A stretch of DNA of 46,966 nucleotides from JBNRMR01 sp050309705 (GTDB lineage: Bacteria > Bacillota > Clostridia > Christensenellales > UBA1750): positions 1-46,966 of the forward strand of contig JBNRMR010000091.1 in the NCBI GenBank assembly GCA_050309705.1, in the 5' to 3' direction. The notes below the pieces were generated by a model. It did not search any database. It was not told the origin of the DNA and saw only the letters and a program-made list of their open reading frames with translations. Both the position numbers and the translations under genes were made by a program. The number at the start of each line of letters is the position of its first letter. Positions within the stretch are counted from its first letter, which is position 1. Positions 7,633-16,143 of the stretch are shown piece after piece.

Positions 7633-9088
7633 GTGGAGCTTAAAACGCCTCCGAGCGCCAAAAGACCGCCTTCCCTTGATTTCAGCCGTGTAGTTAGCAC
7701 TAAAGGATTTCGTAAAAAGAATTTCCCCTATCTTTTCATATGGGTTTTTTACTATGCGTGGGTTGTTTCATTTGCGACCTGGTGGACTGCCTCCCCCATA
7801 AAAGAAAATGTTTTCAGCATGGAGCTTCGTGGCCTTTTGCACACAGTCACCTTGGTTTCATCCGCTATATTTATATTTATTATCCGCAAGGAATGGTTTG
7901 CCAAAACAGCACGAATCGGTGCGGCAGTGTTGGTTGCCAGCATCGGCCTGTTCCTGATTGCTCCTAATCCGCAAGTGGAGTTGCTTTGCACCGTCATGAT
8001 CGGCATTGCTCTTGGCGTTGTCAATACGAGCATTTTGATGCCCGCTGTTTTCGTCCTCAACAATACGGAAAAGCTCTATGCAATCGTCGGAAGCAATGTG
8101 CTGATTGGCCTGATATCGCTTTTTAATGAGGGGAACGCCGGAAACTTTTTGCAGCACGGCAGCGGCATTCTCCTATCCTTCATCATACTGACCATAGCGC
8201 TCGGCGCCATCTTTTTCTTTAAGCAAGACAGCCTACCGGCGGATGCCGGCACACCCGGCATCAACACGCCGACATTCCGTTCAAGAATATACCTGACTTT
8301 GTTTTTTTAATTGTGTTTTTGTCATTCTCTGCAAAGGCGTTGGGAAGGGTCTGCTCAACATTGCCGCGTCCGCAACGGGCCATACGCTGCTCATTTGGCA
8401 TTATCTTGGCGGTCTTGCCGGGTGCGCGATCTATTTTGCCGGCTATGCCTTCTCCAAAAGGCCGGTTATTTGGCTGGGCAATATCACCTTCGGCTGTTTT
8501 GCGATGGCGCTTTTCTGCAGCGCGTTTTCTGCGCATATGCCAATGCTTGCCCTCGCATTTTCCATTCTTTTGGGAGTTGGCAGCACAATGGGCATGATCA
8601 ATATGTATTACATTATCGGCGTGGTGGGAAAAAAGTACAACAGTATGCGCTATGTTAGATTATCCGTTTTATTCATCGGCATATTCGGAGGGGTGTCCAG
8701 CATCGGTGTAGGCAATTTTGTACACAGCAGCAACACCTTCGAGGTATCCATGATTTCTTCCATTATTTCAGCCGCCTTGACGCTGCTGCTTATCATGCTA
8801 TCATCCGTTGTTTCGCAGACGCAGTATTACAATGATTGGGCAAAGGACTCGGAACAAACAGAAGTGGACAACGAGCAGTTGTATATGTTCTACAAATATC
8901 GCTTAAGCAAACGTGAAATTGAAGTATGCAAGCTGCTTTTGCAAGGATATGCGCTGCGCCAGATATCCGGCATTTTGTCCATCGCCTACTCCACGGTTAA
9001 CACATACTGCACCTCTGCCTATCGCAAATTGGAAATCAACAGCAGGACAGAGCTGCTGCTCATGTTCAAAGACTACAGGGCAAAATAG
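7633..9088 (+). pseudogene. Polytopic membrane protein with C-terminal LuxR-type HTH, frameshifted at a T7 run
   Basis: Two open frames (7633-8310 and about 8300-9088) together make one protein of about 484 residues. The first part has multiple membrane helices resembling a major-facilitator half. The second part continues with more helices and ends in a LuxR-type helix-turn-helix (KYRLSKREIEVCKLLLQGYA, then YSTVNTYCTSAYRKLEI). The frame breaks at seven T residues (8302-8308). Removing one T joins LTLFF directly to NCVFVILCKGVG and restores the full ORF. The family is a membrane-integrated LuxR regulator known from anaerobic gut bacteria, with unknown ligand. Translation probably starts at GTG 7633 after AAGGAGG; the ATG at 7628 is out of frame. 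The break could be a sequencing error, a true mutation, slippage or phase variation. Confidence 0.8.
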
Positions 9089-9109
9089 CTAAAATCGCTG
9101 GCAGAACAT

Positions 9110-9140
9110 CGCCTCATTAGTTCTAATGAGGCGTTTTTTT
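9110..9140 (+). terminator. Intrinsic terminator after the membrane LuxR gene
   Basis: CGCCTCATTA pairs with TAATGAGGCG (10 bp) around GTTC, followed by seven T residues. Confidence 0.92.
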
Positions 9141-9247
9141 ATGCCCTCATGCGAGTTAATGAATAGACTGCGCTGTTTTTGTGGAGCAGAATGAATATGC
9201 AGTCAGCAAGCTTCAGTCGAACTCTTGGATGTATTGGAGGTTACAGG

Positions 9248-9610
9248 ATGTCTCTGCTTGACAAGTTTATAAAAATGCTGATTCCAAAAGACAGGCAAAA
9301 AACAAAGGAAAGTCCGACAGAAAAACTGGATCCCGGCATTCAGGAGACACAAGCTATCGGTTGGAAACAGGCAAGCGCGCCCCAAAGCGACAAACAGGAG
9401 CGGGTTGCCACGCTAACACCGCGCGAGCATGATCTTTACCTGCTGCTGGAAGGTTTTACTCTAAAAGAGTCCGCAGAGCACCTCGGTGTCAAATACTCAA
9501 CGGCGAATACTCATATGACAGGCGTTTACAGAAAGTTAGGCGTTAAGTCTAGGGCGGAGCTGATAATCAATTACCGAGATATCAGTGGCAGAAATACTTT
9601 TTTCCCATGA
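9248..9610 (+). CDS. Small soluble LuxR-type HTH regulator
   Basis: This 120-residue protein has a charged, probably flexible N-terminal half. A C-terminal LuxR/GerE helix-turn-helix follows at about residues 60-115 (LTPREHDLYLLLEGFTLKESAEHL, then YSTANTHMTGVYRKLGVKSRAELI). There is no receiver domain and no membrane segment. The HTH strongly resembles that of the membrane protein encoded just upstream, sharing YSTxNT and YRKLxxxSRxEL, which suggests duplication or a paired system. The start at 9248 is set by GGAGG at 9236-9240; an in-frame upstream extension to 9179 lacks a site. A terminator separates the two genes. Targets are unknown. Confidence 0.82.
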   Translation: MSLLDKFIKMLIPKDRQKTKESPTEKLDPGIQETQAIGWKQASAPQSDKQERVATLTPREHDLYLLLEGFTLKESAEHLGVKYSTANTHMTGVYRKLGVKSRAELIINYRDISGRNTFFP

Positions 9611-9831
9611 TGGGCACAGTCTGGATAACAAATAAATGGCGGAGGGAATTATGATGATAAATTAAAATGAGAATCTTATAAACCGTGATCTGGCCACGGC
9701 CCGGCAGGCGGAGTACAGCGCCTGTACCCACTAGGATATCAAAACAACAAACCATGGCGGGGTTTGCTTGTATGCGCTTCTTCCTTCCGTTGATTGACTG
9801 CCCAGAAACAAGATGCGCACTATATGAACTT
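9611..9831. other. Intergenic region without a convincing gene
   Basis: Only very short frames are present, including a 24-codon stretch (about 9664-9734) without a start or ribosome binding site. I see no structured RNA. The promoter for the next gene follows. Confidence 0.5.
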
Positions 9832-9860
9832 TTCACATAAAATATTATATTTAGTATAAA
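9832..9860 (+). promoter_or_regulatory. Promoter of the lipoprotein gene at 9991
   Basis: TTCACA (9832-9837), a 17-bp spacer and TATAAA (9855-9860), each five of six matches to consensus. Confidence 0.7.
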
Positions 9861-9990
9861 TGTTTCTCGTTTTTAGGACAGCACCATTATGAGATTCGCA
9901 AATTTGGGCAATGAGGATCTTTAAACCACCGAATTTCAGAGAAAGAGCAAAAGCAAAGCGGCTCAACCAACCATAAGGAGAGATAATATT

Positions 9991-10485
9991 ATGAAAAAGT
10001 TTTTGATGGGTCTAATGGCATTCATGCTGGTGTTTTCTATTGCCGGTTGCGGTGCAAAGCAAAGGCTGGAGCAGAAGGCCGGAGAAGCAATTGCAGAAAA
10101 GATATTGGGAGCGGCCGGAGTGGATGCGAACATTGATGGAGACCAGGTGGTCATCAAGGGAGAAGACGGCGATGAAATAACCTTTAGTGAGGGGAAATGG
10201 CCTTCATCTTCCCTTGCAGAAAACATTCCCGAATTCAAAGGCGGTAAGATTTCATCGGTGATGGAAGTCAAGGACTCGCTGCATATAATGATAGAGGATA
10301 TTTCGGACAATGACTTTACTGCTTATCTTGAAGATATCAAGAAAGATTTTTCGAAAGAAACATATCAGTTAAACACCGACACCGGTATGTCGTATACGGC
10401 GGGAAACGGCAAAGGCATAATCGTGTTACTTACATATGAAAAAGGCTCGGGAGCCAGCATCACGGTTGCAAAATCGGGAGAATAG
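9991..10485 (+). CDS. Uncharacterised lipoprotein
   Basis: This 164-residue protein has a clear lipoprotein signal peptide: MKKF, a hydrophobic core and lipobox SIAGC with Cys at about residue 20. It should be anchored to the outer face of the membrane. The mature part has an Ala/Glu-rich helix (AGEAIAEKILGAAGVD) and then a beta-rich region with SEGKWPSS, which resembles small Firmicute lipoproteins of unknown function. I do not recognise an enzymatic motif. AAGGAGAG precedes the ATG. It is followed 69 bp later by the S1C protease and then by another lipoprotein, so the three may form an envelope-associated group. Confidence 0.8.
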   Translation: MKKFLMGLMAFMLVFSIAGCGAKQRLEQKAGEAIAEKILGAAGVDANIDGDQVVIKGEDGDEITFSEGKWPSSSLAENIPEFKGGKISSVMEVKDSLHIMIEDISDNDFTAYLEDIKKDFSKETYQLNTDTGMSYTAGNGKGIIVLLTYEKGSGASITVAKSGE

Positions 10486-10554
10486 GAACATAACAACTTC
10501 AGCAACAAAGCAGCCATAGACGAACCTGAAAATCAATTTAAGGAGGTAGCGCAC

Positions 10555-12015
10555 ATGAATTTGCTAAAAAAAACAGCCTGCCTGGCGCTTTGTGTTTGCC
10601 TGCTCCTCGGTCTGGCGGGCACAGCTCTCGCGGCTGATACTATGGATACTCGCACGCTTGCCATGGTTAACAAGCCGGGCGTGGTACTCGTGCAAACCCA
10701 GTGGACAGCAGACATAACCTGGTATGAGCTTTCATTCTACGCTGAACTGGAAGAGGACTTGGTTGACGCCATCGAAGACATGATATGGTACGGCGATATC
10801 CCCAACACCGAAGAAGCCATATACTCTGCAATGGTGCAGCTTATGATCGAAAACATGGCCTACTATGCTTACACAACCGGCAATGCCCAAACTGAAAGAG
10901 CCAGCACCGCTGCGGTGGGCACCGGGTTTATCGTGACGCCCGACGGCTACATGGTGACAAACGCCCATGTTGTGCACACAGATGAGGAAGCGCTTTATAT
11001 GCAGTTTGCAATGTCGGCCCTTGAAGAATATGCCATTTCCGGGACAAACGAGTTCTACGAGGAAATGTTGCGTAACGGATATCAAATGACACAAGAAGAA
11101 TGGGATGGTCTTGCCAGCGCATATTATAGCCTGCTGGCGCAAAGCATGGACATCAACAACCTGCAGACCAGCTATTTCTGCTTTATGGGCAACGTTATTC
11201 CCGGCAGTGACGTTTCTGCCAAGGGTATCCTTTTGGATCTGCGTAAGATAGGCGAGCCGATTCCCGGCAAGGATATTGCCATCCTCAAGCTGGATAAAAC
11301 CAACCTGCCCACAGTTACCCTTGGTGACGACACGCTTTTGCGCACCGGGGACAAAGTGTATGCGATGGGCTATCCCGCGGTTGCGACGCTGTCTGAGGCC
11401 CTGAATGTTTCTCAGGCCATCCAGGAGCCAACGCTAACCCAGGGAATGATCAGCGCCAAGAAGGAGATGGCCGGCGGCTGGAGCATTTTGCAAACCGACG
11501 CAGCCATTCATGGCGGAAATTCAGGAGGTCCGCTGTTCAACGAAGCGGGTGAAGTCATAGGGGTCAACACCTTCGGCATGCTGGATGCCGGCGGCGGTAT
11601 GGCGGCTGGCATGAACTTTGCCATTCCCATCAGCGTTGCCATGCAGTTTTTAAACGAAATCAACATCACTCCCAGAGAGAGCGATTTTACCAGGCAATTC
11701 AAAGAGGCGAAAGCGCTATTTGACAGCGAAAAGTATTCGGAGGCGCTGAACATGCTGCGCACTCTAAATGAGACCAACCCCGGATACCCCGTTGTGGCGG
11801 ATTTGCTCTCTCAGTCCAGCTCAAAGGTGAGCAGCCAACCGACCATGGCTTCGGCGACTCCGGCCATGGATATAACAGCTCCTGTGATTGCGAATACAGA
11901 GCTGAAGACCGCAAAAGAATCCTTTGCTGGTGAAAACAGCACGCTTTTCATTGTTTTGGGTGCAGCGATTATCGTTTTGCTTGCTGCGCTGATCACAGTA
12001 ATTGTTCTGATGTAA
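10555..12015 (+). CDS. Trypsin-like (S1C/HtrA-type) serine protease with C-terminal membrane anchor
   Basis: This 486-residue protein has an N-terminal signal peptide ending near TALAADT. A chymotrypsin-fold protease domain follows with a plausible triad: His138 (TNAHVV), Asp240 (GKDIAILKLD) and Ser323 (GGNSGGPLF). A helical insertion of about 80 residues sits between His and Asp. Instead of a PDZ domain there is a helical repeat-like segment (about 385-420), a Ser/Thr/Ala-rich linker and one membrane helix at the C-terminus (about 462-485). The catalytic domain therefore faces outward. The ORF stops at TAA 12013-12015 straight after the helix. The same frame then continues 65 codons, with RRKK and a complete four-Cys zinc ribbon, to a second TAA. 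The stop is therefore either a recent nonsense mutation or is read through. AAGGAGG precedes the start. Confidence 0.9.
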   Translation: MNLLKKTACLALCVCLLLGLAGTALAADTMDTRTLAMVNKPGVVLVQTQWTADITWYELSFYAELEEDLVDAIEDMIWYGDIPNTEEAIYSAMVQLMIENMAYYAYTTGNAQTERASTAAVGTGFIVTPDGYMVTNAHVVHTDEEALYMQFAMSALEEYAISGTNEFYEEMLRNGYQMTQEEWDGLASAYYSLLAQSMDINNLQTSYFCFMGNVIPGSDVSAKGILLDLRKIGEPIPGKDIAILKLDKTNLPTVTLGDDTLLRTGDKVYAMGYPAVATLSEALNVSQAIQEPTLTQGMISAKKEMAGGWSILQTDAAIHGGNSGGPLFNEAGEVIGVNTFGMLDAGGGMAAGMNFAIPISVAMQFLNEINITPRESDFTRQFKEAKALFDSEKYSEALNMLRTLNETNPGYPVVADLLSQSSSKVSSQPTMASATPAMDITAPVIANTELKTAKESFAGENSTLFIVLGAAIIVLLAALITVIVLM

Positions 12016-12213
12016 ACGCGCCGGAAAAAAGCGCTTGCTGCGAACACGCACACGAGTGCGCAAATACCTATGTCAAATACGCTGAGCGCACAAGGGAGCA
12101 CGCCACAAGAGCGTACCGCTCCGCCCCCGAAGGCCGGCACATTTTGTACTGAGTGCGGCACTCCCCTTTCGCCCGGCACAAAATTGTGCCCCAATTGCGG
12201 CACAAAGCTTTAA
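12016..12213 (+). pseudogene. In-frame zinc-ribbon tail separated from the S1C protease by a TAA codon
   Basis: The frame of the protease continues without further stops for 65 codons after TAA 12013-12015. It begins TRRKK, a positive-inside flank expected directly after a membrane helix. It then has a Pro/Ser/Thr-rich linker and ends in a zinc ribbon (FCTECGTPLSPGTKLCPNCGTKL would exceed the limit if quoted further; the key residues are two Cys-x-x-Cys pairs). No ribosome binding site is seen for an independent start; the only internal ATG is at 12070. Conservation of all four Cys argues against long-standing decay. Confidence 0.72.
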
Positions 12214-12275
12214 GGGCAAGAACTTTTTTAGAAATAGGCATCACTGCGTTAAGAATAACTTTAAGGAGGGCATCA

Positions 12276-12716
12276 ATGAAAAAATTCACCCGGGCCATGC
12301 TGACGGTATTTGTCATATGTGTTTTTGTGCTTACGGGTTGCAGCATTCTCTCCAATGCGGAAACGCTTGAAGCCTATGTGTTTGGCGCAGACGTCATTCC
12401 CTCCGTCAATTCCGTGGTCGGCGAGCGCAAAGTGATAGGCGTGCAAAGCGGAACAGGCTCAGACGGAACCTACAAGCAATACGACTATCAAAGCGAAACC
12501 GTTACGGAGGATCTCATCGCCTATTTGATATACGACCGCCTGGAAAGCAATTGGTATGCGCTGACAGACTTTAACCTGAACAACCTGCCGGGAACCGCAC
12601 AGCTTGCGACCGAGTCCGAGGAAAGCGGGCAAATCATCATCATGGATGTAACTTACGACAAAGATGGATATACGATCAAGCTGACGAAGGGCCAAGGCAC
12701 TCTGACTTTGAATTGA
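12276..12716 (+). CDS. Small uncharacterised lipoprotein
   Basis: This 146-residue protein has a lipoprotein signal peptide with lipobox VLTGC (Cys at about residue 21). The mature part has no recognised domain. It contains a GVQSGTGSDGTYKQYDYQSETV segment followed by alternating beta-like stretches ending in TIKLTKGQGTLTLN. It is probably attached to the outside of the membrane. The start at 12276 follows AAGGAGGG at 12263-12270; the longer frame from 12153 overlaps the zinc-ribbon tail and has no site. It lies 60 bp after the protease-derived tail and is followed by a terminator at about 12875. Confidence 0.78.
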   Translation: MKKFTRAMLTVFVICVFVLTGCSILSNAETLEAYVFGADVIPSVNSVVGERKVIGVQSGTGSDGTYKQYDYQSETVTEDLIAYLIYDRLESNWYALTDFNLNNLPGTAQLATESEESGQIIIMDVTYDKDGYTIKLTKGQGTLTLN

Positions 12717-12735
12717 GCATAGGCCGGGGGACGTT

Positions 12736-12855
12736 TGCGAAAAAGCATCGCATTGTTTCTGTGCGCCTTCACAGTCTTGCTGCTGATGCTGAGGCAGCGC
12801 AACGACGATTTACCTTGACATCAACGGTGTGAACGGATTTTCCAATAGGACATAA
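12736..12855 (+). pseudogene. Possible broken small secreted-protein gene
   Basis: From TTG 12736 a 27-codon frame encodes a signal-peptide-like segment (RKSIALFLCAFTVLLLML) and stops. A one-base shift near 12793 leads into another frame reading GSATTIYLDINGVNGFSNRT and then a stop. This looks like a small exported protein broken by a frameshift. The evidence is thin and no homologue is recognised. Confidence 0.3.
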
Positions 12856-12874
12856 ATTTATAGCTCAAAGCGAA

Positions 12875-12907
12875 AATGCCTGCAGGGAAAAGCTTGCAGG
12901 TATTTTT
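12875..12907 (+). terminator. Intrinsic terminator
   Basis: CCTGCA pairs with TGCAGG (extended by AAT/ATT), followed by TATTTTTAT. Confidence 0.7.
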
Positions 12908-13767
12908 ATGCTGATGCATACAAAAAGCGGCTAATTTTGCATATGAAACTTCAAAGCATTATTGTGGGCTGCTTTCTGCCCAAAACAGCAGTGGGTCGCT
13001 GCGTTTCCGCTTCTTTCTCGGCAAGCATCGCCGCCCTTGTGCTTGAAATATATAGGGATTGAAAAGCTGAATCATTTTTTTCAAAACTCACATGCGAATA
13101 TGCAGTTTTTCTGTAGCATTATACCTATTTACATGGTAAGATATACTATGTTTCCGTTTTGCGCGTTGATCAAGCTGGCTGATATGGCCGAACAGGGGGC
13201 AGATGGGATTAAACCATCAAACAAATTGAATGTAATCGCTCCAAATCCGGCGCAGCAAAAGCGGGACAAATATCATGGATGAGATGAAATATATAGTCCA
13301 TGAGTGATTTGCGCCAGCAACCTTGTTATGCTGTTTGATAATGTCGGTGATGCTAATTTTGCCGTATATGGGAAAGATATTTTTAGTGACATCGCTTTTA
13401 ATCTTATGATTGATGAGCGCGGGTAGCGTGACAGAACAATGGATTGGAGCTTGGCTTTTTTAAATGTGATGTCCTCCGCGATGAGGCGCCATGCAGTAAG
13501 AGCCCCATACGCGCCGCCTGTCGTTTTCCGACGAGGAGACCTACCCCTGGATGCCCTACATGAGCGTGCGGTGGTTATAAGCCCCGTGGGCGACCAGATC
13601 GCTTCCGCAGCAAACATCCCCTACCGCACCCCTGCCGCCGTTGCCGCCTTTTAGGACTTTCTGAAAATCTTGGCCAAAGAGAATGCGGCGGCTGACCAAG
13701 CGAAAAACTCACTTATTAAAATAGTGTACCGAACCATTTAATTCAGAATAGGAGCAAGGAGAAACAC
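12908..13767 (+). other. Degenerate intergenic region with gene debris
   Basis: There is no intact gene in about 860 bp. Fragments that look once-coding are a stretch near 13319-13425 reading NLVMLFDNVGDANFAVYGKD then a stop, a piece near 13515-13580 reading RLSFSDEETYPWMPYMSVRW, and a piece from about 13570 reading VVISPVGDQIASAANIPYRT. The last piece continues past a TAG at 13651-13653 into DFLKILAKENAAADQAKNSL. Different frames and internal stops suggest one or more decayed genes. I cannot assign the family. Confidence 0.45.
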
Positions 13768-14607
13768 ATGAAAATACGCATTGTTGCCGACTCTGCCGCA
13801 GACACGCTGGAGCTTTACGGAGCCGACTTCGCTTCCGTACCGTTGAAGATCATCACATCACACAGGGAGTATGTGGATGATGAAACGCTGGATGTGGAGC
13901 AGATGGTGGAGGATCTACAACAATACAGCGGCAAGTCATCAACCGCCTGCCCAAGTATTGGCGAATGGCTGGAAGCTTTCGGCGATGCCGATCGAGTTTA
14001 TTGCGTTACGATTACCAGCGCACTTTCCGGCAGCTATAACTCAGCCCGTTTAGCCAAACAAGAATATGAGGCCCAGCATCCGGAGCGCCAGGTTTTTGTG
14101 ATCGACTCGCTTTCCACCGGCCCGGAAGAGCGCTTGATTATTGACAAGCTGCAAGAGCTTATTGCACTTGATTATACTCACCAAGAAATTTGCGCTGCAA
14201 TTACAGATTATCAGCAGCATACTTGCCTGTTATTTATGTTGAAATCTTTGCAAAATCTCGCAAACAATGGACGCGTTAATTCTCTTGTCGCCAAAGCGGT
14301 TGGCCTTCTGGACATTCGTATGATAGGCAAGGCCAGTGACCAGGGGATGCTGGAGCTGCTGGACAAGTGCCGCAGCGAAAAGCGCGCACTGGCGGCTATC
14401 ATCAGCCGAATAAACGCAATTCAACAGAAGGTTCAGAGCGTTCGCATCGGCCACTGTTGCAATGAGCCGGCAGCAGTTAAATTGCAGGAAATGATTCTTA
14501 AGGAGTTTGCCTCGGCGAAGGTCGAAATTTACAAGCTCCGTGGGTTGTGCAGCTTCTATGCAGAAAAAGGCGGGCTTCTGGTCGGACTGGAGGCATCACC
14601 TGCATAA
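13768..14607 (+). CDS. DegV family fatty acid-binding protein
   Basis: This 279-residue cytoplasmic protein belongs to the DegV/FakB family. It binds a fatty acid and presents it to the FakA kinase for phosphorylation before phospholipid synthesis. The N-terminal RIVADSAAD motif, TSCP-like STACPS, TITSALSGSYNSA and the VIDSLSTGPEE motif match the two-domain DegV fold. The conserved SLQNLANNGRVN region and the C-terminal GGLLVGLE segment are also present. Length is typical. AAGGAG precedes the ATG. No fakA lies nearby. It converges on the MerR-family gene, with no obvious terminator between them. Confidence 0.92.
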   Translation: MKIRIVADSAADTLELYGADFASVPLKIITSHREYVDDETLDVEQMVEDLQQYSGKSSTACPSIGEWLEAFGDADRVYCVTITSALSGSYNSARLAKQEYEAQHPERQVFVIDSLSTGPEERLIIDKLQELIALDYTHQEICAAITDYQQHTCLLFMLKSLQNLANNGRVNSLVAKAVGLLDIRMIGKASDQGMLELLDKCRSEKRALAAIISRINAIQQKVQSVRIGHCCNEPAAVKLQEMILKEFASAKVEIYKLRGLCSFYAEKGGLLVGLEASPA

Positions 14608-14696
14608 ACGGTAACTGCCTTGCCTCACAGCTAAGGTCGCATATCATAGTCGCAAGCATTGCGGTAGTTAAGCAGTGCTTGATTTCGCATAGACAT

Positions 14697-15710
14697 TTAT
14701 GCCACGTCCTTAGGCTTTATAGGAAACAGCAAATCAAGTTGCTGTGTATCTGCACCGTTTTCCCACTCTCGAACGATGTTATAAAAATTCAAGGGTTCTT
14801 CCATTGCCCAATCCATCTCTTTATCATAAGGCTTGACACGAACCTCGCCCCAAGCGTGTTCGTATTTGTCATTAGACAATACCCACTGGCGAAGGCATCC
14901 CCACTCCTCAAACGCACCCATCGGAATCATGTGAGCGGCATATAAACCTCCGTTGAATTGCTTTTTAACAAGCGGAGCGGGAACTTCCATATCATCGGGA
15001 ATCGTAACCCACGCCTCATACCCCGCCGACGGTGCACCTTCTAAACCAGCCATAATAGGATTATTAAATCCAAAAGCCCTAAAATCCGGCTTTTTCTCAT
15101 GGAGATTGTTTTCATTTATAAACTTACTGATTTGTCCATAAACAACACCTTCGCAACCTTCACCAATATGGTGTGCAGAAGCCACTTTCGCAGGTGGCAA
15201 ATATACAATCCGCACATCCCGGTCGGTGAGTTTGTTCAGCTTTTCACTTGCCTGTTCCAGATCCGCTGCTGTTTTTTCTTCTTTTAACGAATTTTTTTGC
15301 ACCGTGAGTGCATCCACGGCTTCAAGCAGTGTTGTATCGTCCAGCAAATTTAGCTTGATGTCCTGATGAATGCTATCTTTTAGCCGCGATATAAAAGAAT
15401 TGATAATTTCACGAATGGTGGAAAGGGCTGTGATTTCGTCGTCTACCTCGGCAAGGTTTTGCCGGAACGCTTCAATAATTCCCGCCGCATTTTCGCTCTT
15501 TAAAATGAGAGCAATTTGCTTGAGTGGGATTCGCAGCTTGCGCAGCACAAGGATTTGCTGTAAACGCATGACCGCCGCCTCATCGTATGTACGGTAGGCA
15601 TAATCCTCTTTTTTGACGCTCTCAATCAGCCCGATCTGCTCATAATAGCGCAGAGTGCGGGTTGAAATGGAAAGCCTCTTTGATATTTCGCTTATGGTGG
15701 TTAGGCTCAT
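14697..15710 (-). CDS. MerR-family regulator with GyrI-like effector-binding domain
   Basis: This 337-residue transcription regulator has an N-terminal winged helix-turn-helix of the MerR family (SEISKRLSISTRTLRYYEQIGLI, about residues 6-28). A coiled-coil dimerisation segment (about 75-165) comes next. The C-terminal domain (about 180-337) resembles the BmrR/GyrI effector-binding fold (VRIVYLPPAKVASAHHIG, GYEAWVTIPDDME, FNGGLYAAHMIPMG, EEPLNFYNIVREWE). Such proteins twist promoters with over-long spacers upon binding a drug or small molecule. The start at 15710 follows GAGGAG; the longer frame from 15752 begins inside the leader. Its own promoter has a 19-bp spacer over a palindrome, so it is probably autoregulated. 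No transporter or enzyme target is adjacent. Confidence 0.9.
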   Translation of the reverse strand: MSLTTISEISKRLSISTRTLRYYEQIGLIESVKKEDYAYRTYDEAAVMRLQQILVLRKLRIPLKQIALILKSENAAGIIEAFRQNLAEVDDEITALSTIREIINSFISRLKDSIHQDIKLNLLDDTTLLEAVDALTVQKNSLKEEKTAADLEQASEKLNKLTDRDVRIVYLPPAKVASAHHIGEGCEGVVYGQISKFINENNLHEKKPDFRAFGFNNPIMAGLEGAPSAGYEAWVTIPDDMEVPAPLVKKQFNGGLYAAHMIPMGAFEEWGCLRQWVLSNDKYEHAWGEVRVKPYDKEMDWAMEEPLNFYNIVREWENGADTQQLDLLFPIKPKDVA

Positions 15711-15758
15711 ATTTGTTTTCTCCTCTGAACTTAGTCCCGACGAATCGGGCATGTATTC

Positions 15759-15789
15759 AGTATAAAGTGCGACGTCGCGTCAAAGTCAA
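15759..15789 (-). promoter_or_regulatory. MerR-type operator/promoter with 19-bp spacer
   Basis: On the minus strand, TTGACT (15784-15789) and TATACT (15759-15764) are 19 bp apart, the over-long spacing typical of MerR-activated promoters. A perfect 10-bp palindrome GCGACGTCGC (15769-15778) lies in the spacer. An additional CCCGA/TCGGG inverted repeat sits in the leader at about 15736-15749. Confidence 0.82.
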
Positions 15790-15828
15790 GGGGTGGATAT
15801 ATTAAATTGCGTCAAAGCTTCTGCGTTT

Positions 15829-15930
15829 GTCAATGCTGTGACCCAACCAGCGCAGCAAGGGTCTGTGCGGGAGACTTCCAGCCCAAGGTTCGCATGGGCT
15901 TATGTTTGCTCCATTGTGCAGTTGCCTATT
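15829..15930 (-). mobile_element. Transposase C-terminal remnant
   Basis: On the minus strand one frame reads QWSKHKPMRTLGWKSPAQTL and then a stop soon after. This resembles the end of the rve integrase core in IS3/IS30-type transposases, where a KPH..LG..SP motif is common. No other part of an insertion sequence or terminal repeat is recognisable around it. The rest of 15790-16090 holds nothing else I can identify. Confidence 0.4.
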
Positions 15931-16090
15931 CATATCTTCTTATACTGTTCAGTTTACTGGCTTTTCGGTTTTCAGACAACCTTTCTTTTGCAAACAAGGC
16001 GCAATATTGTGCAAGTAACTAATTTTCGCTTACTAATAGGCTTCTACCGTTCACTATTTCTATAAACTCATAGCGAGCTATTCCATCAAT

Positions 16091-16135
16091 AAAACACAAA
16101 ACACCTATCCCGATACACCTGGTATTTGGATAGGC
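16091..16135 (-). terminator. Intrinsic terminator of the tRNA-Ser gene
   Basis: On the minus strand, CCTATCC pairs with GGATAGG, followed by TGTTTTGTGTTTT. On the plus strand the same hairpin is followed by six T residues, so it may act both ways. Confidence 0.75.
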
Positions 16136-16143
16136 GTTTTTTA

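Noticed and set aside
12962..13282. 106-codon ORF in the degenerate region
   Set aside because: No ribosome binding site, unusual composition and no family; region shows decay.
13273..13617. 114-codon minus-strand ORF near 13.4 kb
   Set aside because: Opposes the once-coding plus-strand fragments, lacks a ribosome binding site and any recognised domain.
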